Positions 8,614-16,750 of a DNA stretch of 64,000 nucleotides are shown piece after piece. The position numbers and the translations under genes were made by a program. Numbering within the stretch: the stretch's first letter is position 1; each line of letters starts with the position of its first letter. The notes below the pieces were generated by a model. It was given only the letters and a program-made list of their open reading frames with translations, ran no database searches and was not told the DNA's origin. The stretch comes from Hyphomonas polymorpha PS728 (GTDB lineage: Bacteria > Pseudomonadota > Alphaproteobacteria > Caulobacterales > Hyphomonadaceae). The stretch is from NCBI RefSeq assembly GCF_000685315.1, contig NZ_ARYM01000005.1:62001-126000 (forward strand), given 5' to 3'.

Positions 8614-9351
8614 ATGACGCCAACTCAGATTGAACAACTTCGGTTTGCGCTGTCACAGCCCCGCTATGAGGGCTGGACCGCGCCGCCGATCATTCCTGGC
8701 AACTGGCGCAATCTTTCCGGGGATATGGCCCTAAGTACCATCATGGCCATCTGCGAATGGCTGGAAGACGAACGCGATATCAGAAACCTGGCCATCGACT
8801 GGAGCGTTGACCGGGCGCGAGTTCGCAACCTTGCCTGCTATGAAGACACCGTTTTGGTCGAACTGGCAGCACATGCCGGTTACGGGCGTCCGGGGCTGAT
8901 CAATGTTATCGTGCATGAAGATGGCATGGCCCTGCTCAACGGCACGTCCGCAGTCATTCATGAGCTCAATATGGATCTGCCGCCGCTGCTAGAAACACAT
9001 CATCAGCGGCTGGACTATCTGCATCTCTTCATGAACTGGGTACATGCCAGCGAAGGACGGTTTCAGCCGGTCGCCGCGCAGGAAGAGTTGCAGGCACGCC
9101 TGCTACCTGAAGGCATAGAGGTCGCTGCCCACGCTGATCTCAGCCCATTTATCGAGATAGAGCCGGAAGAAGAGACCAAGGCACTGGCGCACTATACCGG
9201 CACAGTCCTTTATGGTTGCAGCCTGTTCCGGGCTGTAATGGCAGTCTTTCCACAGGGAATTGTGGAAATGATCGATGATGACGTGCTGCTGGCAGAATTA
9301 CCGGTCCGGGAGGAAGGCCTCATCGGACCCATGATCGTCAGCCGAAACTGA
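8614..9351 (+). CDS. Unknown acidic protein paired with orphan VirD4-like ATPase
   Basis: A 245-residue soluble protein without signal peptide or membrane segment. It has many acidic patches (IEIEPEEETKALAHY) and a tryptophan-containing N-terminus (GWTAPPIIPGNWRNL). I recognise no domain. It ends 13 bases before the start of the VirD4-like gene, and terminators at 8500 and 10919 bracket the two, so they very probably form an operon and act together. The similar length of both coding regions to a T4SS adaptor-plus-coupling-protein pair is suggestive only; no T4SS genes are nearby. Confidence 0.72.
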   Translation: MTPTQIEQLRFALSQPRYEGWTAPPIIPGNWRNLSGDMALSTIMAICEWLEDERDIRNLAIDWSVDRARVRNLACYEDTVLVELAAHAGYGRPGLINVIVHEDGMALLNGTSAVIHELNMDLPPLLETHHQRLDYLHLFMNWVHASEGRFQPVAAQEELQARLLPEGIEVAAHADLSPFIEIEPEEETKALAHYTGTVLYGCSLFRAVMAVFPQGIVEMIDDDVLLAELPVREEGLIGPMIVSRN

Positions 9352-9364
9352 CCCTGGGGGGAAA

Positions 9365-10897
9365 ATGCTGGATCTGGTGCCTGTTCAGTCAAAACTCGAA
9401 TTGCCGTCAGAGGTTGGGGGCAACAGACTGCTCGTCGGCTGGTCGATGGAACTTGAGCACAAGAAAACGCCGATCGGCTTTTCTTTCGGTGATCCGGAAT
9501 GCACGCCTGCGACGGGATATATCGACCCGATCCTGATGGAGATGGAGGGGCATCTGATGACCATTGCCCCGACCGGTGCGGGCAAAGGCGTCGGCTGCAT
9601 CGTCCCTGCGCTTCTGCGGTTTGACGGGCCCTTGATCGTGATCGATCCGAAGGGTGAAAACGCCCTGATTACCGCCCGGCGCCGGAAGGAGCTTGGCCAT
9701 ACGGTGGCGATCGTAGATCCCATCGGCGTGACCGGTCTTCCCTCCACGCCGATCAACCCGCTGGATCTGCTGGACCCGTCCGGGCCGACGCTGGTGGACG
9801 ATGCCATGGCCATCATTGCCACGATGATCGACAACCGGATGGGCCGCAACACCAATGACGGCGACTATTGGTCCGAACGCGGAGCAACCTTTGTTCTTGG
9901 CGTGATGCTGCATGTTGTGTCTGATCTGCCGCCAGCCCGCCGGCATCTCGGGACCGTCCGCGAACTCGTGGCGCAGGCGATGGGCGAGGCGGGCATCTAC
10001 TCTCAGATGGCGGAAAATCCTGCCTCCACGCTTTCCAGCGCCACGACGGTGCTGGGCGCGCTCGAGCGGTCGCGCAATTCCGAGGCGGTCCGGATCGGGC
10101 AGATGCTACGGCTGGGCGCTGTGTCTACGCTGGGCGGGATCCTTTCCTTTGCGCAGTCCATTGTCGAGGTGGCGCGAGGCGACGCAATCACGAAGAGCCT
10201 AGCTTCGACCGGCTTCGAACTGGACGCGGTAACGAGGGGCGATCCGCTGTCGATCTATCTGGTATTGCCGCCGCATATGCTCGACAGCCACGGAAAGCTG
10301 CTGCGCCTGTGGGTGCATACGCTGATGACCCTGATCACACGGCGGAATGCGCGACCGGAAAAATCCACATTGTTCCTCCTGGACGAGGCCGCGCAGCTGG
10401 GAACTTTCACGCCGCTGCGCCGGGCGGTGACGCTGATGCGAGGCTATGGCCTGCAGACCTGGAGTTTCTGGCAGGACCCAAGCCAGCTTCGCAACCTTTA
10501 TCCCGATGACTGGCAGACGATGGTGAACAATTGCCGGGCCGTGCAGTGTTTCGGGGCCAACACCATGCTGGCGGCAGAATCGATGGCCGCGATAGTCGGC
10601 TTCCGTCCTGCCGAAAGGCTGCTGGATCTGGCCGATCACGAGATGCTGCTGCAGCTTTCAGGCGATGCGCCGGTGCTCGCGCGCCTGCCGAGCTATCTGA
10701 CGGATCCCGCGTTTGACGGCATGTATGATGCCAACCCGTTCCATGATCCGGCGAGGCCTGTGATGCGGCCGCCCCCCGCAGTTGAGCGCGTGGTGGTGCG
10801 CCGCCCGGCTGGCCAGGGCGAGCCTGAAACGCTGTCGCCGGCAGGCCTTCTGAAGATTCTCAAGGATCCGCCGGAAACGCCGGCGGCGCCCGACTGA
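9365..10897 (+). CDS. VirD4/TraG-type coupling ATPase, lacking membrane anchor
   Basis: A 510-residue ATPase of the type IV coupling protein family. Walker A is PTGAGKGVG at about residues 69-77 and Walker B is LFLLDEAAQLG with D340-E341; VIDPKGEN and the arginine-rich MRGYGLQTWSFWQD segment also match. Usual members have two N-terminal membrane helices before Walker A. Here only about 65 residues precede it and none are strongly hydrophobic, so the protein looks cytosolic. No relaxase or T4SS genes lie within the visible flanks. It sits in a two-gene unit with the unknown protein at 8614. It is intact, unlike the TraG fragment at 38.3-38.7 kb. Confidence 0.88.
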   Translation: MLDLVPVQSKLELPSEVGGNRLLVGWSMELEHKKTPIGFSFGDPECTPATGYIDPILMEMEGHLMTIAPTGAGKGVGCIVPALLRFDGPLIVIDPKGENALITARRRKELGHTVAIVDPIGVTGLPSTPINPLDLLDPSGPTLVDDAMAIIATMIDNRMGRNTNDGDYWSERGATFVLGVMLHVVSDLPPARRHLGTVRELVAQAMGEAGIYSQMAENPASTLSSATTVLGALERSRNSEAVRIGQMLRLGAVSTLGGILSFAQSIVEVARGDAITKSLASTGFELDAVTRGDPLSIYLVLPPHMLDSHGKLLRLWVHTLMTLITRRNARPEKSTLFLLDEAAQLGTFTPLRRAVTLMRGYGLQTWSFWQDPSQLRNLYPDDWQTMVNNCRAVQCFGANTMLAAESMAAIVGFRPAERLLDLADHEMLLQLSGDAPVLARLPSYLTDPAFDGMYDANPFHDPARPVMRPPPAVERVVVRRPAGQGEPETLSPAGLLKILKDPPETPAAPD

Positions 10898-10918
10898 CGC
10901 CGTTTTCACACGCACAAA

Positions 10919-10956
10919 AAAGCCGGGCAGCAGAAATGCGCGCCCGGCTTTCTTTC
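10919..10956. terminator. Bidirectional terminator between convergent genes
   Basis: AAAGCCGGGC at 10919-10928 pairs perfectly with GCCCGGCTTT at 10942-10951. An A-run precedes and T-rich sequence follows, so it can stop both the VirD4-like gene and the convergent nitronate monooxygenase gene. Confidence 0.85.
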
Positions 10957-10978
10957 CAATTACAATGCCCTACCGCGA

Positions 10979-11947
10979 TCAGAGGATACGGGCGCGGGCC
11001 TGCTCGTATTGCTTCATGATGTTGCTGACGAGTTCCTGGCAGGTCGGAATATCATGGATCAGCGCCTGGCTCTGACCGGTGGTCCAGATGCCGCCGTCCA
11101 TGTCACCGTCGCGCAGCACGTTTTCGCGGCCCCGGACACCGGCCATCAGTTCCTTCACGTCCGCGAAGGTCTTGGTCGGATCCCTCTGGATTTCAGCAAC
11201 CTGAACGGAGATGTCGTTCTTTGCGACGCGCGCCGTGTTCCGCAGCGAGCGGCCAACGAGAACCGTGTCGAGCTCGTTGTTCTCAACGATCTTTTTCTTC
11301 ACGTTTTCATGGATCTTGGCTTCCACGGTGGCGCAGAAGCGGGTGCCCATATTGACGCCGTCTGCGCCCAGCACGATGGCCGCCGCCAGACCGCGGCCGT
11401 CTGCCATACCGCCCGAGGCGATGACGGGCACGTCCACCGCATCAACGGTAGCGGGCAGCAGAACGATCAGGCCGACATCATCCTCACCAGGATGGCCAGC
11501 GCACTCGAAACCGTCGATGGAGATGACATCAACACCTTTATTTACTGCGGAAACCGCGTGGCGAACCGAGGTGCATTTGTGGATGACCTTGACGCCGTTT
11601 TCCTTGAAGCGCGGCAGGTGGTCGGTGGGCGCGCGACCAGCCGTTTCGACGATTTTGACGCCGCTGTGGATGATCGCTTCGCGGTATTCGTCATAGGGAA
11701 TCGGGTTGATCGAGGGCAGCAGCGTGAGGTTTACGCCGAAAGGCTTGTTGGTGAGCTTCTTGGTTTTCTCGATCTCGGCGAGGAGTTCTTCGCCGGACTT
11801 GAACATGTGAGCCGTGATGAAGCCGAGAGCGCCTGCATTTGCAACAGCAGCCACGAGTTCGCCGTAGCCCACGCCGGTCATGCCGCCCATGCAGATCGGT
11901 GTTTCTACGCCGAACATTTCGGTCAGACGTGTCTTGAGTTTTGCCAT
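10979..11947 (-). CDS. Nitronate monooxygenase (2-nitropropane dioxygenase family)
   Basis: A 322-residue FMN-dependent TIM-barrel enzyme. N-terminal TPICMGGMTGVGYGELVAAVANAGALGF is the family's opening strand (given here in parts: TPICMGGM, then GVGYGELVAAV). FMN-phosphate binding is seen in SGGMADGRGLAAAIVLGADGV and GTRF. Family members oxidise alkyl nitronates or related toxic compounds such as propionate 3-nitronate. The ATG at 11947 follows GGGGAG. It is divergent from the CoA hydrolase gene, and the shared 250-base gap carries the phased GGACA repeats. The native substrate is unknown; some members act as enoyl reductases. Confidence 0.88.
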   Translation of the reverse strand: MAKLKTRLTEMFGVETPICMGGMTGVGYGELVAAVANAGALGFITAHMFKSGEELLAEIEKTKKLTNKPFGVNLTLLPSINPIPYDEYREAIIHSGVKIVETAGRAPTDHLPRFKENGVKVIHKCTSVRHAVSAVNKGVDVISIDGFECAGHPGEDDVGLIVLLPATVDAVDVPVIASGGMADGRGLAAAIVLGADGVNMGTRFCATVEAKIHENVKKKIVENNELDTVLVGRSLRNTARVAKNDISVQVAEIQRDPTKTFADVKELMAGVRGRENVLRDGDMDGGIWTTGQSQALIHDIPTCQELVSNIMKQYEQARARIL

Positions 11948-12094
11948 GTCACTCCCCTGTCTCTGGCTGCAGCGCGGGTTGAGGGCCGCAGCGTCTTGGT
12001 TTCACAGATGAGACATGGCACAGGCTGGAAGGCGTTTGGAAGGCGTCACCCAGCGGCAATCCGGGGCTGTTTCGGCCTTTTGGCAGGCAGACTG

Positions 12095-12140
12095 GGACAC
12101 CAGATGGACAAATCCGGACACTTTCGGACAGTTTCGGACA
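12095..12140. repeat. Five helically phased GGACA repeats upstream of CoA hydrolase
   Basis: GGACA begins at 12095, 12106, 12116, 12126 and 12136, so the spacing is 11, 10, 10 and 10 bases, about one DNA turn each. The last two units are extended to TTTCGGACA. They end 57 bases before the ATG at 12198. The arrangement looks like a cooperative regulator-binding array on one face of the helix. The protein that binds is unknown. Confidence 0.6.
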
Positions 12141-12197
12141 CATGCACGACGCCCCTGGCCCACCCGGCACCCGCCGGGACAGATTGGAGACTTATTC

Positions 12198-14090
12198 ATG
12201 ACGGGGACGCCCTTTTTCTCGGAGACCACCCTGCCCGCCCGGCACACTTCCGCCGAAGCCTGCGCGCGGGCGGTGATCGAACGGGTAGGCAAGGATGTGC
12301 GCTTGGCCCTGCCCCTTGGCCTCGGCAAGGCGAACCGTCTGACCAATGCTCTCTATGACATCGCCAAGGCTGATCCTTCGGTGAAGCTGACGATCTTCAC
12401 GGCACTGACGCTGGTGCGGCCGAAGCTGGGCGCGGGACTGCCGGCGCAGTTTGGGGGGCCGGTGGTCGAGCGGTTGTTCGGGGACTATCCGGATCTGACC
12501 TACGCTGTGGACCGGGCGCGGGGCGCCCTGCCCCCGAATGTGCAGGTGGAGGAGTTTTTCCTGGCGACCGGCACACTGCTGAACAACGCCTATGCCCAGC
12601 GCCATTACAACAGCGTCAACTACACCCATGCGATGCGCCGCATCGTTTCGGCGCGGGTCAACGTGATCGGCCAGATGATCGCGGCGCAGGACGGGCGCTA
12701 CAGCCTCTCCTGCAATACCGACATCACGCTGGACCTCATCCCCGAGCTTCAGCGCCAGACGGGGCGGGAGAGCTTTGTGGTGGTTGGCGAAATCAATGAT
12801 CGCCTGCCTTTCATGACCAATGATGCCGAGGTGCCCGCCAGCGAGTTTGACATGCTGCTGGACGGGGGCGGGTATGACCTCGCGGGGCTGCCGGCCGCGC
12901 AGGTGGACCTGTTGAGCCATGCCATCGGCCTGCGGGCGGCGCGGCTGGTGAAGGATGGCGGAACCCTGCAGATCGGCATCGGATCCCTGGGAGATGGGGC
13001 GGCGCAATCCGTCCGCCTACGGCATTTGGACCCGCCTGCCTTCAACGCCGTTCTCGGCGCCCTGCCCGGCCCGGCCGGGCCGGTGGAGGAAGGCGGCGAC
13101 GGGGCGTTTGAGCAGGGCCTCTATGGCTGCACGGAAATGTTCACCCAAGGCATGCTGGAGCTGCTGCGTGCGGGCATCTTCACGCGGCGGGTGCGCGAGG
13201 GCAGCGCGGTGACGATTGATGGCGGGTTCTATCTTGGCCCGCAGAGCTTCTATCAGGCCCTGCGCGAGGCGGGGCCGGACCTGCTCGCCGCGATCAACAT
13301 GACCAGCGTGGCGGATGTGAACGCGCTCTATGGCAATGAAGCCGCCCGCCGCCGCGAGCGCGTCCATGCGCGCTTCATCAACATAGCCATGAAGGCGACC
13401 TGCCTCGGTGCCGTGATCTCCGACGCGCTGGAAGACGGGCGGGTGGTGAGCGGTGTTGGCGGACAATACAATTTCGTGGCGCAGGCGCATGAGCTGGAAG
13501 GTGCCCGGTCGATTATCCTTGTGAAAGCCGTGCGCGAGGCGGGCGGCAAGGTGGAGTCCAACATCGTCTGGTCTTACGGCCACACAACTGTGCCGCGCCA
13601 TCTGCGCGACATCATCATCACCGAATATGGCGTGGCCGATTTGCGCGGGAAGACGGACGAAGAATGCGTGCGCGCCATGCTGGCAATTACCGATGCGCGC
13701 TTCCTCGACGGCCTTGTGCGCGAGGCCATCGCCGCAAAGAAACTGCCAGCGAATTTCACCGTGCCCGCCGCCTGGCGCGGCAACACACCGGAGACCGTTC
13801 GCCGCACGCTGGCGCCTCACGCCGCAAACCTGCCCGCCTATCCGTTTGGAAGCGAGCTGACGGAGGTTGAACGCGAGCTTGCGCCTGCGCTGACCTACCT
13901 GAGCGCGCAGATGGCGGCGCCGATGAAGCGCGCCAGGTTCATTCTGGGCGCGTTGTTTGCTGGCCCCGAAAAGACGGCGGAGGCCGCCTTCCGGCCTCAC
14001 CTTGAGCGCCTGTCGCTGGCGGCGCCGGCCAGTTGGAAGGAGCGGCTGACGCAGAAGCTCGTGCTGCAGGCACTGGCGAAGACGCGATGA
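12198..14090 (+). CDS. Acetyl-CoA hydrolase/transferase family protein
   Basis: A 630-residue cytosolic enzyme with the acetyl-CoA hydrolase/transferase C-terminal domain: SGVGGQYNFVAQA near residue 420 and IITEYGVADLRGKTDEE near 475. The ATG at 12198 has GGAGA seven bases upstream; the open frame extends to 12015 but that part is the repeat-bearing promoter. Longer than simple acetate CoA-transferases (about 500 residues), it matches the long proteobacterial variant. It moves CoA between acyl-CoA and a carboxylate or hydrolyses acyl-CoA; the donor is not predictable. A hotdog thioesterase gene converges from the other side. Confidence 0.88.
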   Translation: MTGTPFFSETTLPARHTSAEACARAVIERVGKDVRLALPLGLGKANRLTNALYDIAKADPSVKLTIFTALTLVRPKLGAGLPAQFGGPVVERLFGDYPDLTYAVDRARGALPPNVQVEEFFLATGTLLNNAYAQRHYNSVNYTHAMRRIVSARVNVIGQMIAAQDGRYSLSCNTDITLDLIPELQRQTGRESFVVVGEINDRLPFMTNDAEVPASEFDMLLDGGGYDLAGLPAAQVDLLSHAIGLRAARLVKDGGTLQIGIGSLGDGAAQSVRLRHLDPPAFNAVLGALPGPAGPVEEGGDGAFEQGLYGCTEMFTQGMLELLRAGIFTRRVREGSAVTIDGGFYLGPQSFYQALREAGPDLLAAINMTSVADVNALYGNEAARRRERVHARFINIAMKATCLGAVISDALEDGRVVSGVGGQYNFVAQAHELEGARSIILVKAVREAGGKVESNIVWSYGHTTVPRHLRDIIITEYGVADLRGKTDEECVRAMLAITDARFLDGLVREAIAAKKLPANFTVPAAWRGNTPETVRRTLAPHAANLPAYPFGSELTEVERELAPALTYLSAQMAAPMKRARFILGALFAGPEKTAEAAFRPHLERLSLAAPASWKERLTQKLVLQALAKTR

Positions 14091-14109
14091 AAAACGGCCC
14101 TCGGCGCAG

Positions 14110-14571
14110 CTAGACCGGCGCGCCCCTGGCGAGCACGGGCGGGGCGTGAATGATCATGTCCTGCAGTACGGCTTTCAGGCTTGCTGACAGAGGGCTTGAG
14201 CCAGCGGGGGTCGCCTGAACGAAGGTGGTGGTGCAGATACCGACGCAGCGGCCATCCTGATACATCGCCTGGCCGATCTCGTAGGACGCTGTCCCGATGT
14301 GGAGGATGCCTGTGCAGACCTCCACGTCGTCCTTGTGGAAAACTTCAGCGAGATAGGTGACGCGGCTGTCTGCAGTGACGATGCGGGTCATTTCGTCCGG
14401 ATCCACCTTCGCGAAGACATGGCGGGAAAATCTCGACCGCGCCTCATCATAATAAGCAGCGACAGAAATGTTGTTGATATGGCCGAGACTGTCTTCATCC
14501 ATATAGCGGGTTTGAATGGCGCAGGAGAACGGATAGACGGCGCGGTCCTGGCGCCAGGCGGGAGGTTTCAT
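14110..14571 (-). CDS. Hotdog-fold acyl-CoA thioesterase (FadM/YbgC-like)
   Basis: A 153-residue 4HBT-type protein. The motif RYMDEDSLGHINN carries the family's Asp and the GHxNN turn, followed by AAYYDEARSRF. These enzymes hydrolyse acyl-CoA thioesters. The ATG at 14571 is taken, since the only upstream option is a TTG two codons earlier with no better ribosome site. It converges on the CoA hydrolase gene with 19 bases between stops, so the two neighbouring enzymes may share a role in CoA recycling, but they are not co-transcribed. Confidence 0.82.
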   Translation of the reverse strand: MKPPAWRQDRAVYPFSCAIQTRYMDEDSLGHINNISVAAYYDEARSRFSRHVFAKVDPDEMTRIVTADSRVTYLAEVFHKDDVEVCTGILHIGTASYEIGQAMYQDGRCVGICTTTFVQATPAGSSPLSASLKAVLQDMIIHAPPVLARGAPV

Positions 14572-14698
14572 ATGCAAGGGCCCTGTTTGACTGCAATCAG
14601 TTTGGGCCGCTGTTCAGAGACATGACTTAGCGGCAGTCAAGCCGGAGAGGCCGCGCGCGGCCGCCCCTTTCCTGCCGAGGGGCAAACCACGCAGAATT

Positions 14699-14965
14699 TC
14701 AGGCCACAGCCCATTTGCCGCGCACGCGGTCGATAATTTCTTCTTCAGTGCCGCAGAGCTTGTAGACACCCACAAGCCGCACCTCATCCCCATGCGCTTC
14801 GTCCGCGGCGATTTCCAGTTCGAGCGCCGCGTCATCCTCACAGAAGTCGCAGAAGTCTACAAAGTCTACCATGTCGGAAAATACCAGAAGCCATTTGGCA
14901 TTGCGCGTGATGCCGGCCCGGATCCAGGAACGAAACTCTTCAGAAATACCCGGATAATCCATCAT
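14699..14965 (-). CDS. 88-residue protein under a predicted SOS box
   Basis: A small soluble protein. ATG 14965 follows AAGGTGG at 5 bases. The sequence has a basic N-terminal helix (SEEFRSWIRAGITRNAKWLL), then VFSDMVDFVDFCDFCEDD, rich in Asp, Phe and Cys, and an acidic C-terminal half. No family is recognised. Its promoter holds a GAAC-N7-GAAC box at 14997-15011 that, read in the direction of the gene, shares AAAAGAACA and GAACAT with the box before imuA at 57393. That makes DNA-damage induction likely. Small SOS proteins in alphaproteobacteria such as SidA inhibit division, but this one has no membrane helix, so the comparison is only a thought. Confidence 0.7.
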   Translation of the reverse strand: MMDYPGISEEFRSWIRAGITRNAKWLLVFSDMVDFVDFCDFCEDDAALELEIAADEAHGDEVRLVGVYKLCGTEEEIIDRVRGKWAVA

Positions 14966-14991
14966 CGGTGCCACCTTCCCAACTCGCTGCG

Positions 14992-15011
14992 TTAATGTTC
15001 CCTTAATGTTC
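14992..15011 (-). promoter_or_regulatory. Overlapping LexA-type and CtrA-type boxes
   Basis: TTAATGTTC is repeated at 14992-15000 and 15003-15011 with an 11-base period. That creates GTTC-N7-GTTC (14997-15011; GAAC-N7-GAAC in the gene direction), the alphaproteobacterial LexA consensus, and also TTAA-N7-TTAA (14992-15006), the CtrA consensus. The LexA reading is stronger because the flanks match the imuA operator. The boxes end 27 bases before the start codon at 14965. Confidence 0.75.
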
Positions 15012-15155
15012 TTTTCCCGCTCACAAGTCAAGCCCTATTGTTGCAGCACGGAGGGATGGGACAGGCCAGCGTCCCGATGGAGAGAGCTTTCCTTTGCCTG
15101 AGCGCAACCCCCGCGCCTTTGCGGGACTGGCGGTTACCGCTGTTCCGGCACCCAA

Positions 15156-16058
15156 CTACAGCAGTTTGCTGGCAGCATTCTGCAGGCAACCGGATAGCGA
15201 CAGCAAGCTCGCGGCGAGGGGCGAGGTCTCCCGCCAGATGAGCGCTATGTCTCTCCGCGCCATTGGGTGATCGATGAGGCGGATGTGAAGCCCGCGGTCC
15301 CGCCGCGCCTCGGAAAGCGCATAGAGGCTCGGAAGAATGGCGATACCCGCGCCCAGTTCCGACATGAGACGGATCGCATCGAGGGACGTGCCTTCATATT
15401 CGGAACTGACGGTAGCCCCGGCCGCCGTGGCCAGGTCTTGGGTAATCTCGCTCAACCTGTGCCCCTGACCGAGGGTCAGCAGCTGCCGTCCCCTGAGATG
15501 TTCAAGCCGGAGCGGACCATCGCCTTGCGTCAGTTCATCATCCGGAGGGCCGCACGCATAAAGCCTCTCGGCAAACAGATGCGCATAGTCTGTATCAGGA
15601 TGATCTTCCGGCGTAGATATGACGGTGTCGAAAAGACCGGCCTGCAGACGCTCGTCCAGATCGACTGTACGTTCCTCCCGGACGCTCAGACGCAGTGCCG
15701 GAAAACGGGCACGCAGGTCGCCGGTGGTTTGCGGCAGAAGATAGGGCCCGATTGTTGGCAGAACGCCTAGCCGCAGGCGGCCGGAAAGCTCTGTCCGGCC
15801 CAGCTTCGCTACGGCTTTCAGGTCTTCGACCTCGCGGAGTATGACCCTGGCGCGCCGGACCAGTTCTTCTCCCGCCGGGGTCAGCAAAGCGCCGCGGCGC
15901 GACCGTTCGACCAGCGCAACGCCAAGCCCGGCTTCCATTTCGGCTACCTGCGCCGAAAGGCTTGGCTGGCTGACATTGACGGCCCGGGCCGCATCCCCGA
16001 ACTTGCCGGTGTCGGCGATGGCGATGAGATATTGCATCTGTCGTAGTGTGGGGCGCAC
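15156..16058 (-). CDS. OxyR-like LysR regulator without redox cysteines
   Basis: A 300-residue LysR-type regulator. The N-terminus RPTLRQMQYLIAIADTGKFGDAA and helix-turn-helix SQPSLSAQVAEME resemble OxyR most. In OxyR, the peroxide-sensing Cys lies in a GHCLRDQ-type motif; here the matching segment reads GHRLSEI and the second Cys is also absent. The only cysteines lie near residues 170 and 292. It may thus sense a small ligand or anion rather than peroxide. Start GTG 16058 follows AGGAGA. The divergent promoter carries ATAG/CTAT half-sites, and a similar element lies before sbtA, so it may control the bicarbonate transporter. Confidence 0.87.
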   Translation of the reverse strand: MRPTLRQMQYLIAIADTGKFGDAARAVNVSQPSLSAQVAEMEAGLGVALVERSRRGALLTPAGEELVRRARVILREVEDLKAVAKLGRTELSGRLRLGVLPTIGPYLLPQTTGDLRARFPALRLSVREERTVDLDERLQAGLFDTVISTPEDHPDTDYAHLFAERLYACGPPDDELTQGDGPLRLEHLRGRQLLTLGQGHRLSEITQDLATAAGATVSSEYEGTSLDAIRLMSELGAGIAILPSLYALSEARRDRGLHIRLIDHPMARRDIALIWRETSPLAASLLSLSGCLQNAASKLL

Positions 16059-16061
16059 TTG

Positions 16062-16107
16062 ATAGTTTTCTCCTATCGGATCGAGAGAATAGTTAGATTG
16101 GCGCTAT
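16062..16107. promoter_or_regulatory. Two ATAG/CTAT dyads, probable LysR (OxyR-type) binding site
   Basis: ATAG-N7-CTAT at 16062-16076 matches the OxyR half-operator pattern exactly; a second dyad ATAG-N11-CTAT lies at 16089-16107. They sit between the LysR start (16058) and the small gene at 16167, the usual place for an autoregulatory site. Confidence 0.6.
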
Positions 16108-16166
16108 TTAAATTCAATCCCATCTCCCGGGCAGACCAAGAGTGGTTTGCTAGAAAGGAGAAAAAA

Positions 16167-16346
16167 ATGTTCCCCTCATTCCCTGTCTCAGGTACCCTGA
16201 CTGACGACAGGACCTTGAGTTCCGCTGTGTCCTCCGCGCCCGGCAATACTTCTGCGCCGCCACGTTTCAGCGCGCACGACCGCCGCGCCTGGCGCCGCCG
16301 CCGCCGGCTTCGGGACCTGCGCAAGGCGCTTGTCAGAGCCGAATAG
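16167..16346 (+). CDS. 59-residue Arg-rich small protein, divergent from LysR
   Basis: The ATG at 16167 is preceded by AAAGGAG with a 7-base A-rich spacer, one of the best ribosome sites in the window. The protein is Ser/Thr/Pro-rich at first and ends in a strongly basic block (HDRRAWRRRRRLRDLRKALVRAE). No homology is recognised. Position and spacing suggest it is the divergently transcribed target of the LysR regulator. A hairpin terminator follows at 16399. It could be a nucleic-acid- or membrane-binding small protein; the basic tail also fits a DUF1127-like small protein (Arg-rich, about 50 residues), which is a possible match. Confidence 0.6.
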   Translation: MFPSFPVSGTLTDDRTLSSAVSSAPGNTSAPPRFSAHDRRAWRRRRRLRDLRKALVRAE

Positions 16347-16398
16347 AAACCTGACCCGATCTGATTTGCGAAGTGGCTGCAAACGCCACCGCCAGAGT

Positions 16399-16434
16399 GG
16401 CCGGCGCCGCCTCATCTGCGAGGTGGCGCCGGTC
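16399..16434. terminator. Large hairpin between convergent genes
   Basis: A 15-bp stem (16399-16413 with 16420-16434, two G-U pairs) has the loop ATCTGC. It lies between the small gene and the convergent sbtB-like gene and probably ends both transcripts. Confidence 0.75.
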
Positions 16435-16442
16435 ATTTGTGC

Positions 16443-16748
16443 TCAGAACCGATCTGGGCGAAGCACGTTCACTTCACCGATGCTCAGTACACCGATGTGA
16501 TTACTCAGCAGGCTTTCAATCTCTTTCAGCGCCGCCTCGATCTGCTCCTGTGCGCCGATCGACACGACAACCACCATATCGCTGGAGGCAGAAATATCCG
16601 CATCCCTGTTCCAACGGGTTTGCCGCCCGAGGCCGGAAATGGCCGGCAAGACCGTGTAGCCGGTTAGGCCCGCCTCTTCGAGGATCCGGCAGGCACGCGG
16701 AGCCGCCATCCGTTCAATGATGAGTTCACAGCGATAACGCACATGCAT
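16443..16748 (-). CDS. SbtB-like PII family protein
   Basis: A 101-residue small protein that starts 2 bases after the stop of the SbtA-like gene, so it is coupled to it. It begins MHVRYRCELIIERMAAPRACRILEEAGLTGYTVLP, cut here into its parts: the first beta strand RCELIIER, then a helix, then the T-loop region SGLGRQTRWN, and the second half VVVVSIGAQEQIEAALKEIESLL, which together fit the ferredoxin-like PII fold. SbtB binds adenine nucleotides and gates SbtA. The T-loop region is short. The typical C-terminal R-loop CGxPxxC of cyanobacterial SbtB is absent. Confidence 0.78.
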   Translation of the reverse strand: MHVRYRCELIIERMAAPRACRILEEAGLTGYTVLPAISGLGRQTRWNRDADISASSDMVVVVSIGAQEQIEAALKEIESLLSNHIGVLSIGEVNVLRPDRF

Positions 16749-16750
16749 GA

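Noticed and set aside
11009-12358. 449-codon plus-strand frame opposite the nitronate monooxygenase gene
   Set aside because: The minus-strand gene is a full-length known enzyme with a good ribosome site; this frame also runs through the divergent promoter with its repeats.
15100-15125. Hairpin CCCGC/GCGGG downstream of the LysR gene
   Set aside because: The stem is five pairs with no T-run on either strand, too weak to call a terminator.
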